A DNA stretch of 22,659 bases from Pseudomonadota bacterium (lineage in GTDB: Bacteria > Pseudomonadota > Gammaproteobacteria > Burkholderiales > Burkholderiaceae_C): NCBI GenBank assembly GCA_023435325.1, contig JAEYRT010000138.1, positions 1-22,659 on the forward strand, in the 5' to 3' direction. The notes under the pieces were generated by a model that was not told where the DNA came from, did not search any database, and saw only the letters and a list, made by a program, of their open reading frames with translations. The position numbers and the translations under genes were made by a program. The first letter of the stretch is position 1. The number at the start of each line of letters is the position of its first letter. Shown here piece by piece: positions 15,641-22,383 of this stretch.

Positions 15641-16007
15641 AAAGCTCCCTTTTGAGGAAGTGGTGCCGCTGATGGAGTGGCTGTACGCGCCCGCAATGTT
15701 TGCGCCAAAAAACATCCTAGTGCCAAGTCAAAACAACTTGCAGATGTTTCTGGACGCAAATTTCGAAAAGTTTCGGTGATTTGAAAGGCGTTTTCCAGCA
15801 GTACTTCTACTGCCACGCGATCTCAGGCAAATTGTGGCGAAAAATTATCAGAGGCTGTGAGATCGAGATGCACTTGTGGAGTCAGTGCTCGGCGCCTTAG
15901 GGAGTGGGCAGAGCATTTCTTCGGAATATGCTCAGTCCCTGATTAATTGATGCCTAGAGCCTATTTTGTAAAGCATGCAATTTAATATTTATGTCACAAA
16001 TGTGTTT
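15641..16007. other. gene-free gap upstream of the EAL gene and downstream of dctM
   Basis: No reading frame here has codon-level or family support. The region must hold the EAL gene promoter and the end of the dctPQM transcript, but I see no confident -10/-35 pair and no hairpin with a T tract. The clearest structure is a hairpin at 15911-15933, with arms GAGCAT/ATGCTC and TTC/GAA, one bulged T and, on the plus strand, a C-TTCG-G tetraloop; GGG and CCC at 15906-15908 and 15937-15939 could extend it. The segment next to dctM is AT-rich. Confidence 0.5.
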
Positions 16008-17303
16008 TTACATTTGGGAAGGCAGCGCAGTGACGATTTGCGGAAAAAACCACAAGATTGTCAAAAGAAAAATCATGAGCAGGAAATAAGGCGCACAGAC
16101 TTTGGCGATATAGGTAATTTGTTTGCCCGTCATGCTTTGCAGCACAAACAAATTGAAGCCTACAGGGGGGGTGATCTGGGCCGTCTCCACCGTGATCACC
16201 AAGAAAATACCAAACCAAAGCGGATCAATGCCTGCTGCTTGGATGATGGGCAGCACCACACTCATGGTCAGGACAATGGTGGAAATGCCGTCCAAGAAGC
16301 AGCCGAGCACGATGAAAAAGATACCTAAGACCACGATGAGCATGCCGGGAGACAGATTCAGTCCTCCGACAAACTCCGCCAATTGGCGAGGCAGTCCGAT
16401 ATAGCCCATCGACAAAGTCATGAACGCAGCGCCTGCCAAGATCAGGGCGATCATGCAGTACAGCCGTGTGGCACCAAACAAAGAGGCTTTAAAAGTCTCC
16501 CACGTCAATGCTTTTTGAGAGGCCGAGAGCACGAGGGCGCCGACTACGCCTATTGCGGCAGCCTCGGTCGCGGTGGCAAAACCTGTGTAGATGCTCAGAA
16601 TGACACTGCCTATGAGCAGGACCACTGGAATGAGATGGCGTGCCTGATAGAGTTTTTGCCCCAAGCTGAGCGAAGTATCCGACTTGGGAACTTTGTCTGG
16701 ATTGAGCAGGGCCCAGATCATGATCCAGCCGCTGAATAAAACGGCCAGAAGCAAACCCGGCAGCACGCCGGCCATGAACAGCTTGGAGATCGAAAGTTCG
16801 GCAGACACTCCATAAACGATCAGAATGATCGAGGGTGGGATAAGCAGGCCCAAGGTGGCTGGACCACCTAGCGAACCGATGATTTGTGCCTCTGTGTAGC
16901 CGCGCCTTTTCAGTTCAGGAATATTGATCTTGCCCACCGTGGCGCAGGTGGCAGCAGAGGAACCGGAGACTGAAGCAAAAATGGTGCAACCAATGACATT
17001 GGTGTGCAGCAGTCGCCCTGGCAGTGCATTGACCCAGGGAGCCAGTCCGTGGAACATGCTCTCAGACAGATTGGTGCGATAGAGGATTTCGCCCATCCAG
17101 ACAAACAGCGGCAGGGCTGTGAGTGTCCAGCTGCTGGCAGAACCCCAGATTGTCATGGCCATCGCATCGCCAGCAGCACGTGCCGTGAAAAATTCCATAC
17201 CAAACCATGCCACACCGGCAAGTGTGAGTCCGACCCATACACTGCCGCCAAGCAGCAGCATCAGAACCACAATAAGTGCCACGCTGGCAAAAACTTCATT
17301 CAT
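16008..17303 (-). CDS. dctM: TRAP transporter large permease DctM
   Basis: The 12-helix channel subunit of a tripartite ATP-independent periplasmic transporter, which uses the sodium gradient to import organic acids delivered by DctP. The 431-residue length is typical. Family signatures are A-S-V-S-G-S-S-A-A-T near residue 110, G-L-L-I-P-P-S-I-I-L-I-V-Y-G and the C-terminal T-P-P-V-G-F-N-L-F-V-L. Its ATG overlaps the dctQ stop by 8 bases, so the two are translationally coupled. It is the last gene of gntR/dctP-dctQ-dctM on the minus strand. The substrate is not readable from this subunit; context suggests 5-oxoproline or a relative. Confidence 0.94.
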   Translation of the reverse strand: MNEVFASVALIVVLMLLLGGSVWVGLTLAGVAWFGMEFFTARAAGDAMAMTIWGSASSWTLTALPLFVWMGEILYRTNLSESMFHGLAPWVNALPGRLLHTNVIGCTIFASVSGSSAATCATVGKINIPELKRRGYTEAQIIGSLGGPATLGLLIPPSIILIVYGVSAELSISKLFMAGVLPGLLLAVLFSGWIMIWALLNPDKVPKSDTSLSLGQKLYQARHLIPVVLLIGSVILSIYTGFATATEAAAIGVVGALVLSASQKALTWETFKASLFGATRLYCMIALILAGAAFMTLSMGYIGLPRQLAEFVGGLNLSPGMLIVVLGIFFIVLGCFLDGISTIVLTMSVVLPIIQAAGIDPLWFGIFLVITVETAQITPPVGFNLFVLQSMTGKQITYIAKVCAPYFLLMIFLLTILWFFPQIVTALPSQM

Positions 17304-17802
17304 GGTGGGCGTCCTCCGTGTTGCGTGCCTGGCGCTGGCCCCGCAGCTCCAAAATCAGCCCGTCCAGGAAAGCGATGAAAAAGATCAACGTGCCCAGCGC
17401 CATGACTATCTGTGGAATCCACAGTGGCGTGGCATCAATGCCCACGGAGATGTCGTCAATTTCCCATGACTGCCAGACCAACCTGCAGGAGTAAAAAGCC
17501 AGAAAACCGGAAAGCAGGGTGGCAATGCACAAGGCTGCCACTTCCAGGCCTTTCTGGGCCTTGCCTTTGAGCATGCCCAGCAGCAGCGTGACACGGATGT
17601 GTTCCCCGTGTTTGAGCGTGCTGGCCAGGGCCAGAAAGCCTGCACCTGCCATGGCATAGCCCGCATAGGCATCGGAGCCAGGTGCGGAGAAACCGAAAAA
17701 TCGGCTCAAGATGGTGAGCAGCACCATCACCAGCACACCAATCATGGAGATGCCTGCCAGCCAAGCGCTGGTGGCATAGAGCCCATTTAGCAATTTACGC
17801 AT
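17296..17802 (-). CDS. dctQ: TRAP transporter small permease DctQ
   Basis: The four-helix small membrane subunit that pairs with DctM. The 168-residue protein has hydrophobic segments near residues 15-37, 48-65, 90-110 and 130-150, and the family-type segment D-A-Y-A-G-Y-A-M-A-G-A-G-F-L-A-L followed by H-G-E-H-I-R-V, the usual DctQ mark. The ATG at 17802 is chosen because GGAGG lies 9 bases upstream; an extension to 17868 would translate an intercistronic hairpin. It lies 158 bases after dctP and overlaps dctM by 8 bases. Confidence 0.92.
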   Translation of the reverse strand: MRKLLNGLYATSAWLAGISMIGVLVMVLLTILSRFFGFSAPGSDAYAGYAMAGAGFLALASTLKHGEHIRVTLLLGMLKGKAQKGLEVAALCIATLLSGFLAFYSCRLVWQSWEIDDISVGIDATPLWIPQIVMALGTLIFFIAFLDGLILELRGQRQARNTEDAHHE

Positions 17803-17815
17803 TGCAACCGTCCTC

Positions 17816-17837
17816 CATGCGCATGCAAAAGCGCATG
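17816..17837 (-). other. hairpin between dctP and dctQ, abutting the dctQ ribosome binding site
   Basis: On the minus strand CATGCGC-TTTTGCAT-GCGCATG forms a perfect 7-bp stem whose last G is also the first G of the dctQ GGAGG site (17816-17812). The 158-base gap and this structure would allow more binding protein than membrane subunit to be made, as TRAP systems need. No T tract follows, so it is not a standard terminator. Confidence 0.5.
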
Positions 17838-17960
17838 CCGCAGCAAAAAAGGCCCCGAAACCGTGCACATGGGCATTGGTACCCAGGGCATGGTTGCTCG
17901 CTCCAGACTTTGTTGAGAGTGAAGTGCTCCAGGCTCATTCAATCTCAACAGACCTTAGTG

Positions 17961-18944
17961 TTATTTGGATGCCTGGAAGGCATCCAGCACTGCTTTGCCT
18001 TCGGCACCGGCTTTGTCCAGCCACTCCTTGATGACGGTTTCACCGACTTTGGCCAGGTCAGCCTTGAGTTGCGCCGAAGGCTCTTCCACGCTCATGCCGC
18101 CCGCCTTGAGCGCAGCCAGTGAGCGGGCATCCACCTCGCGCGACTCTTTCCAGCCACGCTCCTCTGCTGCAGTTGCAGCTTTGAGGACCGCCTCTTGCTC
18201 TGCCTTGTCCAGTGCGTTGAAGGCCTTCTTGCTCACGGTCACGGCATTTTTGGGAATCCAGGCCTGCACGTTGTAGTAGTACTTGAGGTTTTCAAAAAGC
18301 TTGTTGTCTGCCCCGGTGGCGCTGGAGGTGATCAGTCCCTCAATGACGCCAGTCGCCAGCGCCTGTGTCAGTTCTGCTTCCTGGATGGTGGCAGGCTGTG
18401 CACCCACAAGTTCACCAATGCGCGCCGTAGTCGGGGAGTAGACGCGCCACTTCATGCCTTTGAGGTCTGTGGCAGAGTTCACAGGCTTCTTGGTGTAAAT
18501 GCCCTGGGGAGGCCAGGCGACGGCGTACAGCAGCACCTGGCCCTGCTTGTCTAGCAACTGCTGCAGCTTGGGTTTTTGTGCCTGGTAGAGCTTGAAGGCC
18601 TCATCGTAATTGCTGGCCAAAAAGGGCAGTCCGTCCACACCAAAGATTTGCGACTCATTCTGAAAGCTCACCAAGAAGAATTCGCCCATCTGTGCATTGC
18701 CGGTCTGCACGGCACGCTTGATCTCGGGCATTTTGAAAAGCGAGGCGCCAAAATGTGGCGTGATCTTGAGTTTGCCTTGCGTGGCCGCCTCCACATCTTT
18801 GACGAACTGCTCATTGTTCTTGGAGTGGAAGTTGTGTGCGGGATAGGCCGTGGCAAAGTCCCATTTGGTTTGGGCCGCAGCTGCACCGGCAAATCCAACG
18901 CTTGCCACCAAAGTAGCAGTGGCGCAAAAAACTCGACGCTTCAT
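17961..18944 (-). CDS. dctP: TRAP transporter periplasmic substrate-binding protein DctP
   Basis: The periplasmic receptor of the TRAP transporter. The 327-residue precursor has a signal peptide M-K-R-R-V-F-C-A-T-A-T ending near the A-A-A-A-Q run at residues 21-25. The mature part has the DctP pattern F-H-S-K-N-N-E-Q-F-V-K-D-V-E-A-A-T, then G-M-K-W-R-V-Y-S-P-T-T-A near residue 165, where the conserved Arg binds the substrate carboxylate. GAGGAG stands 6 bases before the ATG. It is the first gene of dctPQM, 254 bases downstream of the GntR gene on the same strand, with operator-like sites in that gap. The neighbouring 5-oxoprolinase genes suggest pyroglutamate as ligand; pyroglutamate-binding DctP proteins are known from Bordetella. 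The ligand is inference. Confidence 0.94.
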   Translation of the reverse strand: MKRRVFCATATLVASVGFAGAAAAQTKWDFATAYPAHNFHSKNNEQFVKDVEAATQGKLKITPHFGASLFKMPEIKRAVQTGNAQMGEFFLVSFQNESQIFGVDGLPFLASNYDEAFKLYQAQKPKLQQLLDKQGQVLLYAVAWPPQGIYTKKPVNSATDLKGMKWRVYSPTTARIGELVGAQPATIQEAELTQALATGVIEGLITSSATGADNKLFENLKYYYNVQAWIPKNAVTVSKKAFNALDKAEQEAVLKAATAAEERGWKESREVDARSLAALKAGGMSVEEPSAQLKADLAKVGETVIKEWLDKAGAEGKAVLDAFQASK

Positions 18945-18979
18945 GGGGAGCTCCTCAGTTCAGTGGATGAAAAGGCCGA

Positions 18980-18996
18980 CCCAAGGGGGCCTTGGG
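18980..18996 (-). other. perfect hairpin in the dctP leader
   Basis: CCCAAGG and CCTTGGG form a 7-bp stem with a 3-base loop, 35 bases before the dctP start. On the minus strand the sequence after it is TCGGCCTTTTC, with only four T residues. It could be a weak terminator after gntR, an attenuator, or a 5' stabilising structure. Confidence 0.45.
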
Positions 18997-19096
18997 ATTG
19001 CCCAGGCAATTCGCGTGCCAAAACTACCACTGACCAGACGATGCAACCATCAGGGATTTCAACGATACTTTATTTTTGTAGAAGATTTAATTTTCT

Positions 19097-19131
19097 ATTG
19101 TTGATCTATCTTTGAATGATTGTTCAACCAG
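19097..19131 (-). promoter_or_regulatory. pair of candidate GntR operators upstream of dctP
   Basis: Two imperfect palindromes in the same orientation, ATTGTTGATCTAT (19097-19109) and ATTGTTCAACCAG (19119-19131), have centres 22 bases apart, about two helical turns. Each keeps the half site ATTGTT and 4 of 6 positions of the other half, compared with the perfect palindrome at 19899-19911. The second lies within a 13-base sequence shared exactly, in reverse, with that site. They sit in the AT-rich stretch of the 254-base gap where the dctP promoter should be. Confidence 0.5.
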
Positions 19132-19198
19132 AATGCTGTTGCACTTTTGAATTTGCACTGTTTTGGTGAGTTTGCCAGCCAGGTGTATGGGCGGAGCT

Positions 19199-19876
19199 TT
19201 ATCCGATCTGACGGGCGTACACCGCAAGCACCATGCGTTCTGATTGCACCAGATAGTGCTCCAGTTCCCGGGCAGCGGCGGATGTCTGTCCTTCCAGGAA
19301 GAGTTGGAGCAAGCGTTGATTAAGGTCCACATAGGGAGCATGGAGGTACTCTGGGTCATCCAGCAGGCCAAAGGCCAGGCGCAGTTCAGCCGCAATATCT
19401 TCGAACATGGCCGACAGGCGCTCGCTGTCACTCAATGCAACGATGGCGGCATGGAATGCCATGTTGGCAGAACCCACGCGTTTCCAGTCTTTGGCTTCGC
19501 GTGCAGTCTGGGCTTCCAGAGCGGCTTGGTGCATGCCTTTGTGTGCAGGATGCAAAGGCCAGGCTTTTTCCAGCGCCTGGCACTCGATCAACCTGCGTAC
19601 GCGATAGATGTCGATGATGTCGGCCATAGAGGGAACCACCACGGAGACACCCCGGTTGGGTTCATGGCGCAGCAAGCCTTCCTTGATCAGGATGCGAAAA
19701 ACTTCCCGCAAGGTATTGCGGGAGATCTCCAGTTGCTGGCTCAGCACCGCTTCCGACAGGTGCTGGCCGGCTTTGAGTTCACCATGGATCAGTTGCTGAC
19801 GAATGGTGTGGGCCACGGAATCCGCCAGGCTGCTGGCGGGTGTGCGTTGGGTGAAGTGTTTGGCAGCAGTGGGCAT
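19199..19876 (-). CDS. GntR-family (FCD-type) transcriptional regulator
   Basis: A 225-residue regulator with an N-terminal winged helix (about residues 15-82: I-R-Q-Q-L-I-H-G-E-L-K-A-G-Q-H-L-S-E, then R-N-T-L-R-E-V-F-R-I-L and G-L-L-R-H-E-P-N-R-G-V) and an all-helical FCD effector domain (about 90-215). In many FCD proteins Asp and three His bind a metal; here the first position reads N-x-x-F-H, and the usual middle E-H appears replaced by N-Q, while L-E-H-Y-L keeps the last His, so the metal site may be altered. It is divergent from pxpA by 68 bases and upstream of dctPQM, which fits local control of both. The effector is probably 5-oxoproline or a related acid (inference). No clear ribosome binding site. 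Confidence 0.9.
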   Translation of the reverse strand: MPTAAKHFTQRTPASSLADSVAHTIRQQLIHGELKAGQHLSEAVLSQQLEISRNTLREVFRILIKEGLLRHEPNRGVSVVVPSMADIIDIYRVRRLIECQALEKAWPLHPAHKGMHQAALEAQTAREAKDWKRVGSANMAFHAAIVALSDSERLSAMFEDIAAELRLAFGLLDDPEYLHAPYVDLNQRLLQLFLEGQTSAAARELEHYLVQSERMVLAVYARQIG

Positions 19877-19898
19877 GGCTGGTAAAAACTTGCTTTGA

Positions 19899-19911
19899 AT
19901 TGTTGAACAAT
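19899..19911. promoter_or_regulatory. candidate GntR operator, perfect palindrome, in the gntR-pxpA gap
   Basis: ATTGTT-G-AACAAT is an exact palindrome around a central G, in the middle of the 68-base space between the two divergent starts (19876 and 19945). The longer GTTGAACAATCAT (19902-19914) recurs exactly inverted at 19116-19128 before dctP. Its position would block transcription in both directions. Confidence 0.6.
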
Positions 19912-19944
19912 CATGGCGATACCAATTGGCAAAGAGGATACAAG

Positions 19945-20703
19945 ATGGATATCAACAGCGATCTTGGGGAAAGCTTTGGCGCATGGCGTATGGGGGACGA
20001 CGCAGCCATGCTGGATATCGTGACCAGTGCCAATGTGGCCTGTGGTTTTCATGCCGGTGACCCTGCAGGCATCCTGCAGACGCTGAAAAGCGCGGCTGCC
20101 AGGGGTGTTGCCATTGGCGCGCATGTGGCCTATCCAGACTTGGTGGGTTTTGGCCGTCGCAATATGGACCCCAGCAGCAGCGAACTGGTGGCCGATGTCA
20201 TCTACCAAATCGGTGCCTTGCAGGGTTTGGCGCAGGCAGCAGGCACCAAAGTGCGCTATGTGAAGCCGCATGGTGCGCTCTACAACACCATTGCCCACGA
20301 TCGGAGACAGGCGGATGACGTCATCACAGCAATTCTGGAGGTCAACCCCAATCTGGCATTGATGGCACTGGCAGGCTCACCGCTGATCGGCTGGGCGCAG
20401 GCGCGTGGCTTGCGCGTGGTGGCGGAAGCCTTTGCTGATCGCGCCTACAACGATGATGGTTCACTGGTGTCGCGCCGCCAGACCGGTGCGGTGCTCCACG
20501 ATGCAGAAACAGTAGCGCAGCGCATGCTGCAATTGGTGGATACCGGCTATCTGCAAAGCCTCACGGGACAGAAGGTGTGCATTCAGGCCGACTCGATCTG
20601 CGTGCATGGCGACAGCCCGGGAGCGGTGGAAATGGCACGCCACATTCGTGCACGTTTGCAGTCAGCAGGTGTAGAGCTCAAACCTTTTGTGGCGATGACC
20701 TAG
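19945..20703 (+). CDS. pxpA: 5-oxoprolinase subunit PxpA (LamB/YcsF family)
   Basis: PxpA is a subunit of the bacterial ATP-dependent 5-oxoprolinase, which with PxpB and PxpC opens 5-oxoproline to glutamate in the cytosol. The 252-residue protein has the standard length. It starts M-D-I-N-S-D-L-G-E-S-F-G, the LamB/YcsF signature, followed by S-A-N-V-A-C-G-F-H-A-G-D-P, A-H-V-A-Y-P-D and V-K-P-H-G-A-L-Y-N, with F-A-D-R-A-Y and C-V-H-G-D-S-P-G-A-V further on. AAAGAGGA lies 6 bases before this ATG; an ATG at 19900 would fall inside the palindromic operator. pxpBC starts 10 bases after the stop, so they form one operon. Confidence 0.96.
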   Translation: MDINSDLGESFGAWRMGDDAAMLDIVTSANVACGFHAGDPAGILQTLKSAAARGVAIGAHVAYPDLVGFGRRNMDPSSSELVADVIYQIGALQGLAQAAGTKVRYVKPHGALYNTIAHDRRQADDVITAILEVNPNLALMALAGSPLIGWAQARGLRVVAEAFADRAYNDDGSLVSRRQTGAVLHDAETVAQRMLQLVDTGYLQSLTGQKVCIQADSICVHGDSPGAVEMARHIRARLQSAGVELKPFVAMT

Positions 20704-20713
20704 GGTGGAGAAC

Positions 20714-22330
20714 ATGCGTTTTTTGCCTGCGGGGGACCAAGCGCTGTTGGTCGAGTTGCCAGATTTGACGCAGACCATGCAGCTGTATCGTGCGTTATCG
20801 GGTGCATCCCTGGAAGGGGTGCGAGAAATGGTGCCGGCCGCGCAAACCATCCTCGTGCACTTTTATCCCTGGCACACCACCAGGTGTTCCCTGGTGCAGT
20901 CCATCCAGCAGGTACATGCACAGCTGGACAAGCAACAAGAGCTTCAGCGTGGAACCTCGGGAACCCTGAGGGACATTCCTGTGCACTATGACGGCGAGGA
21001 CCTGGCAGATGTCGCTGAATTGCTGGGTCTGAGCGTGGCGCAAGTGGTCGCACAACACACCGGGCATGTGTACGACGCAGCATTTGCAGGCTTTGCCCCC
21101 GGTTTTGTTTATTTGTCAGGGGGAGCCAACTTTCAGGTGCCGCGCCGCACAACACCGCGCACCCGGGTCCCAGCAGGTTCTGTTGCCTTGGGCGGCAATT
21201 TCAGCGCCATCTATCCCAGTGCCAGTCCGGGAGGCTGGCAGCTGATTGGTCGCACAGACATTCGCATGTGGGATCTGGCACGCGAGGCACCTGCCTATGT
21301 GCAGCCCGGCGACCGCGTACAGTTTGTCGATGCAGCACGCCGTGTCGTGCATATCAGCCTCCCTAAAGCCGATATTTCAGAGAGAAATCGGCTTTCAACG
21401 TATGTGCCGCAAGCACAAGCAGCTATTGAATTGATATCTGTAGGTTTGCAGACGTTGGTGCAGGATGCGGGACGCCCAGGGTTGTCGGGGTTGGGAATTT
21501 CGGAGTCTGGCGCGCTGGACCGTACGGCCATGCGTGATGCCAATCGTCTGGTTGGCAATCCTGCCGACACTCCAGTGCTGGAAAACGTGCTCGGTCAGCT
21601 GCAATTCAAAAGCCATGGCCCGACCACCTTGGCGGTGACAGGAGCACGAGCTGCCGTCACCATACGAACGGCCCAGGGCGCAACATGGGTGCTCGAAGGG
21701 CAACGTGCTTTTGCGCTCAATGATGGAGATGAAGCGCATGTGGGCGCCCCTGCTGCCGGAGTGCGCTGTTATGTGGCCGTGCGTGGCGGCTGGCTGGTGG
21801 AGCTTGTGCTGGGAAGCTGTGCGATGGACACGTTGGCCCAGATTGGCCCTGCGCCGTTGCAGGCCGGACAACATGTGCCTGTGGGGAGCTTGCGCCAACT
21901 GGCGCTGCAATGCGCAGAACCCTGGTCTTTGCCTCCGCGGGATTTACCAGCACCCGGAGATACCGTGGTGCTGGATGTCGTGCTTGGTCCGCGCACCGAC
22001 TGGTTTGCGCCCCAGGCGTTGGACGTACTCCAAACCCAGCCCTGGACTGTGACGCCCCAATCGAACCGTATCGGTATTCGGCTTCAAGGCACGCAGCTTC
22101 TGGCACGCAGCCGTCACGACGAACTACCCAGTGAAGGCACGGTGGTGGGCGCTATCCAGGTTCCCATCAGCGGCCAGCCGGTGTTGTTTCTGGCGGATCA
22201 CCCGCTCACTGGCGGTTATCCCGTGATCGGTGCAGTGGCCAGTCATCACCTTGATCTCGCGGCCCAGATTCCTGTGGGCTGCCTGATTCGTTTCCGTGTA
22301 CTGCCGGAGCGGAAAGACATTGCGAGTTGA
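20714..22330 (+). CDS. 5-oxoprolinase PxpB-PxpC fusion (AHS1-AHS2 domains)
   Basis: A 538-residue protein joining two 5-oxoprolinase subunits that are separate in E. coli and B. subtilis (KipI and KipA there). Residues about 1-215 are PxpB/AHS1, with F-A-G-F-A-P-G-F-V-Y-L, V-P-R-R-T-T-P-R-T-R-V-P-A-G-S-V and S-P-G-G-W-Q-L-I-G-R-T. Residues about 230-530 are PxpC/AHS2, with Q-D-A-G-R-P-G-L-S-G-L-G, A-N-R-L-V-G-N, S-N-R-I-G-I-R-L and G-A-I-Q-V-P-I-S-G-Q-P and D-H-P-L-T-G-G-Y-P. The frame is continuous through the linker, so this is a fusion and not an assembly of two genes. GGAG lies just 3 bases before the ATG; a GTG at 20705 is an alternative start. It follows pxpA by 10 bases. Confidence 0.95.
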   Translation: MRFLPAGDQALLVELPDLTQTMQLYRALSGASLEGVREMVPAAQTILVHFYPWHTTRCSLVQSIQQVHAQLDKQQELQRGTSGTLRDIPVHYDGEDLADVAELLGLSVAQVVAQHTGHVYDAAFAGFAPGFVYLSGGANFQVPRRTTPRTRVPAGSVALGGNFSAIYPSASPGGWQLIGRTDIRMWDLAREAPAYVQPGDRVQFVDAARRVVHISLPKADISERNRLSTYVPQAQAAIELISVGLQTLVQDAGRPGLSGLGISESGALDRTAMRDANRLVGNPADTPVLENVLGQLQFKSHGPTTLAVTGARAAVTIRTAQGATWVLEGQRAFALNDGDEAHVGAPAAGVRCYVAVRGGWLVELVLGSCAMDTLAQIGPAPLQAGQHVPVGSLRQLALQCAEPWSLPPRDLPAPGDTVVLDVVLGPRTDWFAPQALDVLQTQPWTVTPQSNRIGIRLQGTQLLARSRHDELPSEGTVVGAIQVPISGQPVLFLADHPLTGGYPVIGAVASHHLDLAAQIPVGCLIRFRVLPERKDIAS

Positions 22331-22383
22331 TGCATGAAATTTCGTTTCCCAATGGCGGTACTTCACAGCGCAAAAGGGTTGTC

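Noticed and set aside
15601..15816. A 71-codon minus-strand frame upstream of the EAL gene
   Set aside because: It overlaps the EAL gene start, has no ribosome binding site and no recognisable composition or family; it is more likely leader DNA.
15998..16015. AAATGT/ACATTT inverted repeat at the dctM stop as its terminator
   Set aside because: The stem is short and AT-rich and overlaps the stop codon, with no T tract in the minus direction.
187..17828. Recurring octamer GCATGCAA (187, 6297, 15973, 17821) as a dispersed repeat
   Set aside because: It contains the self-complementary GCATGC, one copy is inside a gene, flanks are unrelated, and a few copies are not far above chance.
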